Assembly (NCBI GenBank): GCA_002348705.1
Contig: DEAU01000013.1
Span: forward strand, 123,007-187,006
Direction of reading: 5' to 3'
Origin: Candidatus Neomicrothrix sp. UBA2974
GTDB lineage: Bacteria > Actinomycetota > Acidimicrobiia > Acidimicrobiales > MedAcidi-G1
Length of the DNA stretch: 64,000 nucleotides
Shown piece after piece: positions 10,739 to 18,671 of this stretch. The notes under the pieces are model-generated. The model did no database searches. It was not told the origin of the DNA and saw only the letters and a program-made list of their open reading frames with translations. The position numbers and the translations under genes were made by a program. Each line of letters starts with the position of its first letter. The stretch's first letter is position 1.

Positions 10739-10742
10739 CATA
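10737..10742 (-). promoter_or_regulatory. Probable -10 element of the dnaK operon promoter
   Basis: TATGAT on the minus strand, five of six matches to TATAAT, placed immediately upstream of the CIRCE-like operator. It also lies in a small palindrome TGCTAT-G-ATAGCA. No convincing -35 is seen (TTTTCT lies 16 bp upstream). Transcription from here would leave a leader of more than 200 nt before dnaK. Confidence 0.45.
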
Positions 10743-10804
10743 GCAGCATCTGGTAATAAGAAAACCCGCGGGCCGGAAAATTCCCCATCCGGTACGGTTG
10801 TCCA

Positions 10805-11548
10805 GTGCCCAAGCTGATTCTTCTCCGACATGGCCAGAGCGAATGGAACGCCACCAACCGCTTCACCGGCTGGTACGACTGCCAACTCAGCAAACAGGGC
10901 GAAGACGAGGCTCGCCAAGCGTCCCGCCTGTTAGCCGATGCCGGAATCCTCCCCGATGTAGTTCACACCTCTCTGTTGTCGCGGGCTATCCACACCGCCG
11001 AACTGGTACTCGCCGCACTTGGACGTTCGTGGATCCCGGTCTATCGAAACTGGCGGCTAAACGAGCGCCACTACGGCGACCTGACCGGCCTCAACAAGGT
11101 CGACACCCGGGAAAGGCACGGCCCTGAGCAACTTTTGGCTTGGCGGCGTGGCTACGACAGTCCACCACCGCCGATCGCCCCCGATAACCCGCACAACCCC
11201 AACGACGATGTCCGCTACGCCGATATCAATCCACCTCTCGCCGAGTGCCTGGCCGACGTCGTGACCCGTATGCGCCCATACTGGACTGAGGCCCTCGCCC
11301 CCGATCTGCTAACCGGTCAAGTCGTCTTAGTGTCCGCCCACGGCAACAGTCTTCGAGCAATGTGTAAGGAACTAGACGACATCTCAGACGACGACATAGC
11401 CGAACTAAATATCCCTACCGGTACCCCTCTGCTCTACGAACTCGGCGACGACCTCCGACCAATTGACAAAAGGCCAGTACTGGATCGTTCACTCGACCCA
11501 GAAGCCGCTCGAGCCGCCGCCGACTCGGTCGCGCGTCAAGCTGACTAA
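10805..11548 (+). CDS. gpmA: 2,3-bisphosphoglycerate-dependent phosphoglycerate mutase
   Basis: Interconverts 3- and 2-phosphoglycerate in glycolysis. The 247-residue protein opens MPKLILLRHGQSEWN with phospho-acceptor His9, followed by RFTGWYDCQLSKQG, RHYGDLTGLNK and the second catalytic His near 179 (SAHGNSLRA). Length matches dPGM of about 249. It starts with GTG; no Shine-Dalgarno is seen, but TACGGT at 10793-10798 lies 6 nt upstream and fits a -10 for a leaderless transcript. It is transcribed divergently from dnaK. Confidence 0.95.
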   Translation: MPKLILLRHGQSEWNATNRFTGWYDCQLSKQGEDEARQASRLLADAGILPDVVHTSLLSRAIHTAELVLAALGRSWIPVYRNWRLNERHYGDLTGLNKVDTRERHGPEQLLAWRRGYDSPPPPIAPDNPHNPNDDVRYADINPPLAECLADVVTRMRPYWTEALAPDLLTGQVVLVSAHGNSLRAMCKELDDISDDDIAELNIPTGTPLLYELGDDLRPIDKRPVLDRSLDPEAARAAADSVARQAD

Positions 11549-11626
11549 CTGATCTTCCCTTCCTTCCGCGTTATAGGACTCCGAAATAAGGCTCGGACCA
11601 CCAGCCCCCGGTAGTCTCAGGCCGCC

Positions 11627-13852
11627 ATGGCTGACAAGCGTTTACGTCCACACCACGCGGTCATAGGGCTTGGGGTACTTGTTGCCCTTTTTACTGCCCT
11701 GTCCGGCGTGGCCTCGGTCGTCAACGGGTTTCACGATGATTCACCAATTACCCGTGAGGTCTTCGCCAACGTCCCTGGATCACTGAAGTTGGCCTTTTAC
11801 ACGGTCATCCCAGTGTTAATTGTCTACGGCGCAGTTCTTTTTGCAGCACGCACACGCAACTGGCAGCGTGGCGCTCCCGACGACCGGTCAACCAAGCCGT
11901 CAAACGCGAAGCGGCGATTCACAGACTTCCGCTCTGGCGTCTACATGCAGACCTTGCTCCGCGAGCCGGCAGCCGGAGTGATGCACGCCCTCATTTACTT
12001 CCCGTTCCTAGTTCTCATGGCTGTCACTACCGTCCTTGAGGTCAACCACCAAGTTCCCGAGTCGATGAAATTCCTCCACGGGGATGTGTACAGGGCCTAT
12101 ACGGCGGTTGGCGACATCGCTGGCGTGCTCTACCTAGTGGGTGTGATCTGGGCCATTCTCCGCCGCTTCGGCCCACGGCGATTTCGGCCCTACCGAATCA
12201 GAATCAAATCGAAGCCCGAACACGCTGCCGTTCTTCTCATCTTTCTAGCCATCGGCATCACTGGATTTGGTACCGAGGTATTCCGAATCGCTCTGCAGGA
12301 TGCAGCTACTGACGGACTTGGCACCGTCGCCGAAACTTGGTCCGTTGTCGGCTACCCGCTGGCCATGGCCGTCGGCAAGGTCGACTGGCTTGTGGAAGAT
12401 GTATCCGGCTGGCACCAGGGTTGGTGGATCGCCCATGTGTTGTCGTTCATAGCCTTCTTAGCCCTATTGCCCATCACGATGATCCGCCACATGTTCACGT
12501 CCCCGCTGAATATGTATCTGTCGGACCGAGCGCGACCCAAGGGCGCCATGAAGCCATTACCTAACCTCATGGAGACCGAGTTGGAGAGTTTCGGTGTCTC
12601 CACGATCGAAGAGTTCACCTGGAAGCAATTACTCGATACGGACTCCTGCACCATGTGCGGCCGCTGCACCAGCGTGTGCCCGGCACATGCCACCGGTAAG
12701 CCACTTGATCCCCGTGAAATCATCCTAAAAACTGGTGAGGTCATGGCCGCCACCGGTGAACCAGTGGTGTCACCGCCGCTGGGCACCGACGCCGAGATCG
12801 CTGTGCCCGCCAACTGGATGTTCGAGCGCATAACCAACGACGAACTTTGGTCATGCACATCGTGCCGGGCTTGCGACGAGAACTGCCCGGTCAACATCGA
12901 GATTCTGGACAAGATTCTGGATATGCGGCGCTACCTGTCTCTAATGGAATCCGACTTCCCAAGTGAGCTTGGTGCCGCCTACCGGTCGATGGAGAATTCG
13001 GGTAACCCGTGGGGTCTCTCACAGAGCGAGCGAGCCGACTGGGTCGGTGACCTAGAAGGCATTGAAGTCCTCGACGGTGGAGACCCATTCGACGCCGACT
13101 ACCTCTACTGGGTCGGTTGTGCCGGGTCCTTTGACGACAAGAACAAAAAGGTTTCGCGGGCTATGGCAATGCTTATGCAGCGGGCTGGACTTTCTTTTTC
13201 GATCCTTGGCCCGTCGGAAATGTGCACCGGTGACCCGGCCCGTCGCTCCGGCAACGAATACATTTTCCAGATGCTGGCCATGCAGAATGTCGAGACCCTC
13301 GATGGCATGGGCGTGAAGAAGATCGTGACCCAGTGTCCGCACTGCTTCAACACACTGGCCAACGAGTACCCACAGTTGGGTGGCCACTACGACGTGGTCC
13401 ACCACAGTCAACTCTTGGAATGGCTGATCGCAGAAGGGCGACTCGATATGAGTGAAGCCCGACTAGAGGAGAGGATTGTTTACCACGACTCCTGCTTCTT
13501 GGGCCGCCACAACGATGTCTACGAATCACCCCGAAATGTGATTGGCAGTTTGGCAGGCGTAGAGATCGTGGAAGCTGAGCGACAGGGCACCAAGGGCATG
13601 TGCTGTGGTGCCGGTGGCGGTCGAATGTTCATGGAGGAGCACATCGGCAAGAACATCAATGTTGAGCGCTCTCAGGAACTACTAGCAACCGGAGCAGGTC
13701 GAATAGCCACAGCCTGCCCGTTTTGCTACATCATGATCGACGACGGAGTACGCGGCGAGGGCGTCGATGACTCCGATGTAAAGGTCGGCGACATCGCTCT
13801 CCACCTGCTGGAGGCCCTTGAGGCCGCCGAGACCCCGGTCGAAATCGTCTGA
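11627..13852 (+). CDS. Membrane Fe-S reductase, EtfD-like (heterodisulfide reductase-related)
   Basis: 741-residue protein. The N-terminal third has about six hydrophobic membrane segments in the first 290 residues. Then come two ferredoxin-type clusters, CTMCGRCTSVCP near 340 and CTSCRACDENCP near 408, and two CCG cysteine-rich domains, the second with MCCGAGGGRM near 658. This layout matches Mycobacterium EtfD (Rv0338c), which passes electrons from ETF and acyl-CoA dehydrogenases to menaquinone; that role is inferred. An acyl-CoA dehydrogenase is encoded at 26724. The start ATG lacks a Shine-Dalgarno but follows TAGTCT by 9 nt, suggesting a leaderless mRNA. Confidence 0.85.
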   Translation: MADKRLRPHHAVIGLGVLVALFTALSGVASVVNGFHDDSPITREVFANVPGSLKLAFYTVIPVLIVYGAVLFAARTRNWQRGAPDDRSTKPSNAKRRFTDFRSGVYMQTLLREPAAGVMHALIYFPFLVLMAVTTVLEVNHQVPESMKFLHGDVYRAYTAVGDIAGVLYLVGVIWAILRRFGPRRFRPYRIRIKSKPEHAAVLLIFLAIGITGFGTEVFRIALQDAATDGLGTVAETWSVVGYPLAMAVGKVDWLVEDVSGWHQGWWIAHVLSFIAFLALLPITMIRHMFTSPLNMYLSDRARPKGAMKPLPNLMETELESFGVSTIEEFTWKQLLDTDSCTMCGRCTSVCPAHATGKPLDPREIILKTGEVMAATGEPVVSPPLGTDAEIAVPANWMFERITNDELWSCTSCRACDENCPVNIEILDKILDMRRYLSLMESDFPSELGAAYRSMENSGNPWGLSQSERADWVGDLEGIEVLDGGDPFDADYLYWVGCAGSFDDKNKKVSRAMAMLMQRAGLSFSILGPSEMCTGDPARRSGNEYIFQMLAMQNVETLDGMGVKKIVTQCPHCFNTLANEYPQLGGHYDVVHHSQLLEWLIAEGRLDMSEARLEERIVYHDSCFLGRHNDVYESPRNVIGSLAGVEIVEAERQGTKGMCCGAGGGRMFMEEHIGKNINVERSQELLATGAGRIATACPFCYIMIDDGVRGEGVDDSDVKVGDIALHLLEALEAAETPVEIV

Positions 13853-13948
13853 GAGGCAATACCTAGGTCCGGATTCTGCGATTGGGGCCTGAACGGCACT
13901 AACAAGCCACACCCATCCGCAATCTCATACTGGCAACAGAAACAGAAG

Positions 13949-14036
13949 TCAGAGACCGAAGAATTCAAAGGCGTTTTCGCCGAGGATCGCCCGTTTCTGT
14001 ATTTGGTCCAGGTGGACCGAAGTGGCCACTACACCC
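13949..14036 (-). pseudogene. Out-of-frame C-terminal coding remnant of the ACMSD gene
   Basis: The minus-strand frame offset by one base from the ACMSD open frame reads on from the same place as GGVVATSVHLDQIQKRAIL and then GENAFEFFGL before TGA at 13949. This closely resembles the normal C-terminus of the family (a G-N-A-x-x-F-L-G-L type ending). It is therefore the real end of the neighbouring gene, displaced by loss of one G in the five-G run at 14036-14040 (C run on plus). It may be a sequencing or assembly error or a true mutation. Confidence 0.75.
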
Positions 14037-14991
14037 CCGGCCGCTCCTCACCTAGCAGGAAAGGGGCGTCAGAGCCCAGGAGGATCCGGTCGTCACCCAT
14101 CACGGCCACCAATAGGCGAAGCGCTTCATCGGAGAAAACCGCTGAGTCCACATAGAAGCGTTCGACATAGGTCGACGGTGGTTTTGGACAGTCGGCTCGA
14201 ACCAGATCACGGCGATGCCATGCATTGTCCGCCCTCCCCAACTGGGCAACAAAACTGCCACCACCGTGTGCAAAGCAAATCCGTAAGTCGGCCGGGAGTC
14301 TCTCAAAGGCACCGGTCAGCACCAACGACAGAATCGCCAAATGAGACTCGGCGGGCATACCGACCAACCAGGACAGCATGTGGGTGGACATCCGGTCGCC
14401 GGCCATAGTTTCCCAGGGGTGGACAAAAACTGGAATCCCTCCGTCAGCGCAGTGGCTAAGAAACCGGACCATTTCCGGGTCGTCCAGATTCCGACTACCT
14501 ACGTGGTTTCCAATGTGGACACCGACATGACCCTCAGACATAGCCCAATCCACTTCGGCACAAGCCCGGTCCACATCCTGCAGCGGGACCTGGCAGAGTG
14601 GCCGAAGTCGATCCGGGTAACTTGCGCACATCTCGATCGCCCGATGATTCACCAAGCGGGCCCAAGGCGCGGCTACGGCCGGATCTGCGTCATAACCAAA
14701 CAACAATGGCGCCGCCGACACAACCTGGACATCGACCCCGTGCTTATCCATACCAGCCACCCGTGCATCGGGATCCCAGAGTGAAGCATCAACCGGACGG
14801 TATTCCCGCCCGCCAACCATCATCTGGCCGGTACCGTCACCGTCGTCACGCAACCAAGGTCCATTAGAGCCCAGTGAGGCGCCTTCGCCACGGGAAATCC
14901 GGGGGAAGAAATGGGCATGGACGTCAACCACAGGATTCCAAACACTGGATACCTCCGCAGTTCTTCCGCCTGTCACTCCGCTCTGATTCAT
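14029..14991 (-). CDS. 2-amino-3-carboxymuconate-6-semialdehyde decarboxylase family protein, frameshifted at its end
   Basis: Amidohydrolase-fold, metal-dependent decarboxylase that would turn ACMS into 2-aminomuconate semialdehyde. Seen: HAH metal ligands at 25-27, VHPWE near 190, FAHGGGS, and the late metal Asp in LLGSDAPF near 308. The frame stops at 320 residues after LLGEERPGV; restoring one G would extend it to 13949 with a normal C-terminus. The ATG overlaps the stop of the 3-hydroxyanthranilate dioxygenase gene (ATGA), so the pair is translationally coupled. If the frameshift is real, the enzyme loses about 27 C-terminal residues. Confidence 0.85.
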   Translation of the reverse strand: MNQSGVTGGRTAEVSSVWNPVVDVHAHFFPRISRGEGASLGSNGPWLRDDGDGTGQMMVGGREYRPVDASLWDPDARVAGMDKHGVDVQVVSAAPLLFGYDADPAVAAPWARLVNHRAIEMCASYPDRLRPLCQVPLQDVDRACAEVDWAMSEGHVGVHIGNHVGSRNLDDPEMVRFLSHCADGGIPVFVHPWETMAGDRMSTHMLSWLVGMPAESHLAILSLVLTGAFERLPADLRICFAHGGGSFVAQLGRADNAWHRRDLVRADCPKPPSTYVERFYVDSAVFSDEALRLLVAVMGDDRILLGSDAPFLLGEERPGV

Positions 14992-15587
14992 CCTGACCCC
15001 GGATGGACCTCACCGCACTTTTCGCAGGTCCGGGCCTCGAGGTCTGCCGAGAAGGCGGCAAACAGCGGTGGTAAATCCTTGACAATGGACCCCACTTGCA
15101 CCTCGACACGGTGCAGTAGGTGGTAACACCTCTCACAAAACCATTCGAAGCCATCGACCACTCCAGGTGGACGGATGAATTCGACTACGAGGCCTATCCC
15201 CGCAGGATCGACGCGCCTAGGCGAGTGACGGACATGACTGGGAAGCAGGAACACTTCGCCAGCCAAAATCTCAATGTCACGAGGTGGTCGTCCTGGCCCA
15301 TCCATGAGCCGCAGCACCATCGAACCCTCCAACTGGTGGAAGAACTCGGGATGAGGGTCATCATGAAAATCAATTCGACTGGTTCCCCCCCCAACGATCA
15401 TCACATCCATATCGGCGCCACTCCACAGAAGACGGTTCGCCACCGGAGGCTTTAACTCGTGGCGGTGCTCGTCGATCCAGTCCTGCAAGTCGAACGGCAG
15501 GCCGAAGGACAATCCCAGTGCAGAATGAGATGATTGGTTGGCTGGGTCCACTACCGGCACCTCAGTGATCTCCGCGAAGGCGAGCAA
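14988..15587 (-). CDS. 3-hydroxyanthranilate 3,4-dioxygenase
   Basis: Cupin, Fe(II)-dependent ring-cleaving dioxygenase of tryptophan/2-nitrobenzoate catabolism. Seen: HRHELKPPVANRLLW, then RIDFHDDPHPEFFHQ with metal His and Glu, then LLPSHVRHSPRR with another metal His. The C-terminal rubredoxin-like iron site of bacterial enzymes (CERC and CEKC) is present. The longest frame begins with TTG and overlaps the upstream RidA gene by 26 nt. GTG at 15560, right after that gene's stop with GGAG 9 nt before it, is an equally good or better start. Confidence 0.92.
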   Translation of the reverse strand: MLAFAEITEVPVVDPANQSSHSALGLSFGLPFDLQDWIDEHRHELKPPVANRLLWSGADMDVMIVGGGTSRIDFHDDPHPEFFHQLEGSMVLRLMDGPGRPPRDIEILAGEVFLLPSHVRHSPRRVDPAGIGLVVEFIRPPGVVDGFEWFCERCYHLLHRVEVQVGSIVKDLPPLFAAFSADLEARTCEKCGEVHPGSG

Positions 15588-15978
15588 CTGCCTTCACCTC
15601 CAGCAGCAGGTGCGGGTGCGGAAGAGCCTGAACCGCCACCGTGGTGCGAGCCGGTGCTTCGCAATCCCTGAAAAAGTCAGTCCAAACAGCGTTCCACGCA
15701 TCGAAATGACCCATGTCTATGAGGAATGCTGTGACGTCCACCAGGTCCGTGCGATCCAAACCAACTCTGACCAGTATCTGCTCGACGTTGGCCAGCACCG
15801 CCCGAGATTGCAATACCGGATCGAGTTGCAAGGTGCCATCAACTGTCACCGCAGTTCCTTCGATCGTGTTGTCTACACGTCGGGAACTGGTTCCGGACAC
15901 CCAAGCCAGACCAGCGGCCACCCGCAGATGTGGAAAGGCTCCCCGGGTCACTGGCAGCGCCCCGGACATATCAATCAC
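15562..15978 (-). CDS. RidA-family protein, probable 2-aminomuconate deaminase
   Basis: 138-residue YjgF/YER057c/UK114 (RidA) fold protein. It contains FPHLRVAAGLAWVSGTSSR near the N-terminus and the family-typical LVDVTAFLIDM and ARTTVAVQALPHPHLLLEVKAVA near the end, with the conserved Arg of the active site. RidA paralogues beside 3-hydroxyanthranilate dioxygenase and ACMSD are 2-aminomuconate deaminases in known gene clusters, so I infer that role. Start GTG overlaps the dcd stop (GTGA). A semialdehyde dehydrogenase linking ACMSD to this step is not next to it. Confidence 0.82.
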   Translation of the reverse strand: MIDMSGALPVTRGAFPHLRVAAGLAWVSGTSSRRVDNTIEGTAVTVDGTLQLDPVLQSRAVLANVEQILVRVGLDRTDLVDVTAFLIDMGHFDAWNAVWTDFFRDCEAPARTTVAVQALPHPHLLLEVKAVARLRGDH

Positions 15979-16541
15979 CGTCCAAAGTTCTCCCAGTAGC
16001 GGCTAGGCCGAGGACCATCCTGACCGCGGTACTTCGAACCAAGATCACTCGATCCATAGGGCCGGTCGGCAGCCGTAGTCATACGAACGAACGAGATCTG
16101 ACCAATCTTCATACCCGGATAGAGCGTTATGGGCAGGCTGGCCACGTTGGATAATTCGAGGGTGAGTTGGCCGTCCCAGCCTGCGTCTACATAACCGGCA
16201 GTGGAGTGGATGAGTAGCCCAAGGCGGCCCAGACTGGACTTGCCTTCCAAACGAGCCACTAGGTCGTCCGGAACTGCAACTCGCTCGGAGGTGGAACCGA
16301 GAACGAACTCACCGGGATGAAGAATGAAAGGATCATCATCACCGGCTTCAACCTGCTCGGTCAATTCGGTTAGGTCTTTCTTAACGTCGATGTGACCCAT
16401 GGCGTGATTTCGGAACACCAAGAACCGGTAGTCGAGGTGGAGATCGATAGAGGACGGTTGTACACAAGAATCGTCGAAGGGCTCGATAACGATGCGGCCT
16501 TTTGCGATCTCCTCGCGCAGTGTGCGGTCTGACAGGATCAT
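15975..16541 (-). CDS. dcd: dCTP deaminase (possibly bifunctional, dUMP-forming)
   Basis: Deaminates dCTP on the way to dUMP/dTTP. The 188-residue trimer-type protein begins MILSDRTLREEI and shows QPSSIDLHLD, HPGEFVLGSTSE, and RLEGKSSLGRLGLLIHSTAG with catalytic Glu; the C-terminus ends with KYRGQDGPRPSRYW. Mycobacterial Dcd of about 190 residues also hydrolyses the triphosphate, which is likely here by similarity. It is the first gene of a run with 3-hydroxyanthranilate catabolic genes that overlap by 4 nt, an odd partnership. Confidence 0.94.
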   Translation of the reverse strand: MILSDRTLREEIAKGRIVIEPFDDSCVQPSSIDLHLDYRFLVFRNHAMGHIDVKKDLTELTEQVEAGDDDPFILHPGEFVLGSTSERVAVPDDLVARLEGKSSLGRLGLLIHSTAGYVDAGWDGQLTLELSNVASLPITLYPGMKIGQISFVRMTTAADRPYGSSDLGSKYRGQDGPRPSRYWENFGR

Positions 16542-16609
16542 GCGGCGACGATGCTAGCCACCTACCCCCTCGGTATTCCGACGGAGCCGACGAATGGTCG
16601 ACAGGCCTG

Positions 16610-17596
16610 TCAAGAACTGATGCGGTCGGCGATGAGCGACAGGATCTCGAACATCACCGCCATAGATCGGTAGCTAGTGATCGCATTGGGTGAATCGACA
16701 GTCGGCATGAGACACACGACGTCACCACCAATATCGTTCTTGCCCCTCACCGACCTCAAAAGCTGCGTGACTTGGTCCATCCCAAAGCCCTCGATTCCAG
16801 CCTCGATGTTGGCCACGCCGGGTGCCACCGTCGGGTCAAGACAGTCCAAATCGAAGGTGATGTACAGGGGGCGGTCGCCAATTCGCTCATCGATGATCTC
16901 CATAACCCGATCAGGGCCCATCTCGTCATAATCGACCTTGCGAATCACCTCGTAGCCCAGCGCGTAGGACGGGTCCAACCAGTTCAACGAACGCACGTTG
17001 CCCCGAATACCGACCTGGACCGAATGCTCTGGTTCAACGTGACCGCCGTCGACCAGATAACTGGCCCAGTGTGCGGCCGACTTCACAGCCCCGAGGAAGT
17101 GGGGGATGTTGTGATAGGCATCAGTGTGCGCATCGAAGTGCAGCAGACAGGCTTTCTCGCCACCGGTTAGCCGGGAACCTTTTCCAGCTATGCCCTGGAG
17201 GATGCCACCGGTGATGGAATGATCACCACCGATCGATACCGGTCGGCAGTCAGCCTCGGCGATGTGACCATAAAAAGCGGTGATGTCCTCAATACAAGCC
17301 TCGTTGTCATTGGCCTTTGGCAGCGGTACGTCTCCCAGATCGTGAATTCGGCAGGATTCCCATGGGTCCATACCGAAGTCTCCATGAACACGCCGGCCGA
17401 GTGCCGAAATATCGCGGACAGCTCTGGGGCCGAGGTGCTGATCGCGCTGGGTAGTGCCGTTTCCGGTGCTATGGGGAACACCGACTAGCCCGATGTCGGC
17501 GTTGGAGGGATCAGGGTCGTAGGGACAACGAAAAAGGGTCGGGATGCCGTGCCAGAACAGACCCTCCATCATCCGGTCCTCGTCGGAGCTGGCCAT
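16610..17596 (-). CDS. Ureohydrolase (agmatinase/arginase family)
   Basis: Binuclear-metal hydrolase that splits a guanidino compound into urea and an amine. Seen in 328 residues: GGDHS near 122, HFDAHTDAY near 153, and TFDLDCLDP near 248, which together give the metal ligands. The agmatinase-type stretch after the last motif is unusual (APGVANIEAG rather than FAPGTGTPxxGG), so the substrate is uncertain: agmatine, guanidinobutyrate or another guanidino acid. Arginine decarboxylase is not in the window. It follows the HD-domain gene by 30 nt on the same strand, with a strong AGGAGG before the ATG. Confidence 0.85.
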   Translation of the reverse strand: MASSDEDRMMEGLFWHGIPTLFRCPYDPDPSNADIGLVGVPHSTGNGTTQRDQHLGPRAVRDISALGRRVHGDFGMDPWESCRIHDLGDVPLPKANDNEACIEDITAFYGHIAEADCRPVSIGGDHSITGGILQGIAGKGSRLTGGEKACLLHFDAHTDAYHNIPHFLGAVKSAAHWASYLVDGGHVEPEHSVQVGIRGNVRSLNWLDPSYALGYEVIRKVDYDEMGPDRVMEIIDERIGDRPLYITFDLDCLDPTVAPGVANIEAGIEGFGMDQVTQLLRSVRGKNDIGGDVVCLMPTVDSPNAITSYRSMAVMFEILSLIADRISS

Positions 17597-17626
17597 TTCT
17601 TACCTCCTCCTAGCGGTCAGACCCTG

Positions 17627-18205
17627 TCAACGCCAGGGGCTAGTGCCGAAAACCTCCCGGATAAGTGGGATGTAGTGCTCAAAGGGATTCGATTCGTAGC
17701 TCGGATCAAAGGCAGGCGCGTCGTACTCGGCGCAGAAAGCCTCGCAACGGTCATAATGCTCGTGACCAGAAAAGCGGTTGCGGACCTCACGGTCCATTCC
17801 CAGATGGTGCCAGAAGTAGTAACCCTGGAAGATTCCGTGATGTTCGACCATCCAGTGGTTGGCATCGGACACGAACGGTTTGAGAATCGCCGCCGCTGCG
17901 TCGGGGTGGTTGTAAGGGGTTAATGGGTCGCCAATGTCATGAAGAAGGGCGCAGAGCACGTACTCATCGTCCTGTCCGTCCCGTTCAGCCCTGGTAGCCG
18001 TCTGGACACTGTGCTCTAACCGATCAACCGGAAATCCGCCGTAATCATTTCTTAGATGGCCGAATTGCTCGATGATCCGATCAGGCAGCGAATGTTCGAG
18101 TTCAGAGCGTTGAGCCATGATGATCGCCCAGTCGTCGCGAGTCGACTTGGACATATCGGTAAATGAAGCTCGGGGGGCAGTGGTTGGCTCCGTCAAATCA
18201 GTCAT
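17627..18205 (-). CDS. HD-domain protein, PhnZ-like candidate diiron oxygenase
   Basis: 192 residues. The core FPVDRLEHSVQTATRAERDGQDDEYVLCALLHDIGD matches the arrangement of PhnZ-type HD proteins: Leu-Glu-His, then a D-x-x-D/E-x-V-L-x-A-L-L-H-D-I-G stretch, then HHGIFQGYYFWHHLG supplying another His. PhnZ, TmpB and inositol oxygenase use this fold for O2-dependent C-H or C-P cleavage, whereas most HD proteins are phosphohydrolases. Which one this is cannot be decided from sequence. It is the first gene of a two-gene unit with the ureohydrolase, so the two may treat one substrate. Confidence 0.65.
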   Translation of the reverse strand: MTDLTEPTTAPRASFTDMSKSTRDDWAIIMAQRSELEHSLPDRIIEQFGHLRNDYGGFPVDRLEHSVQTATRAERDGQDDEYVLCALLHDIGDPLTPYNHPDAAAAILKPFVSDANHWMVEHHGIFQGYYFWHHLGMDREVRNRFSGHEHYDRCEAFCAEYDAPAFDPSYESNPFEHYIPLIREVFGTSPWR

Positions 18206-18378
18206 CGGTCATCTCCTACCTGCTCCATGCCGCTTGCCACCATGGAATCCTTTCATCACCTCGGCCCTGATGACCGGGTCGCGGACCAAGATGTTGGCGC
18301 CGTCATCAAGAGGACAGCGGCAAATCGAACGCCCACAGGCAAAGAACCCGTTGGTCATCGCTACGCTGTCGACTCCTC

Positions 18379-18449
18379 GCGGGTGTAGTTCAATGGTAGA
18401 ACCTCAGCTTCCCAAGCTGATGACGCGAGTTCGATTCTCGTCACCCGCT
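18379..18449 (+). tRNA. tRNA-Gly (anticodon CCC)
   Basis: 71 nt. Acceptor stem GCGGGTG pairs with CACCCGC. The D-arm includes GTTCAATGGTAGAAC, the anticodon arm is TCAGC-TTCCCAA-GCTGA with CCC in the loop, and the T-arm carries GTTCGATTC. The 3' discriminator is T and no CCA is encoded, so the cca gene product at 38780 is needed. A TAnnnT hexamer (TACGCT, 18362-18367) 11 nt upstream could be its -10. It lies alone between the HD-domain gene and the paa cluster. Confidence 0.95.
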
Positions 18450-18635
18450 CGCAGACCCGGTTCCCGTAACCCGAATGGTTCAGGTGCACCGGATCAAGAA
18501 GACTGACGTTTGTAGCCGGTTCCCAAGCCGCGTTACGAGCGATTCATCCTGACGCTGGGACACCGACATCTCGGCCATCATCGCCTACCAGCCTTCGGCC
18601 TGTTGCCACGGCCAACTGCTGCACGACCCACTCCC

Positions 18636-18671
18636 TTGCAAACTAATCAAACTTTTGATTATATTGACGAA
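18636..18671 (+). promoter_or_regulatory. Promoter and palindromic operator of the paa operon
   Basis: TTGCAA (18636-18641), an 18-bp spacer, then TATATT (18660-18665) is a good sigma-70-type promoter. Its start would fall at or next to the GTG at 18672, so the paaZ mRNA is probably leaderless. A perfect palindrome TAATCAAA-CT-TTTGATTA (18644-18661) fills the spacer and touches the -10, the expected place for a repressor. No paa regulator gene (paaX or a TetR-type paaR) is in the window. Confidence 0.7.

Noticed and set aside
18242..18394. 51-codon plus frame that runs into the tRNA-Gly gene
   Set aside because: Its end is inside the tRNA, there is no Shine-Dalgarno and no family likeness; probably chance.
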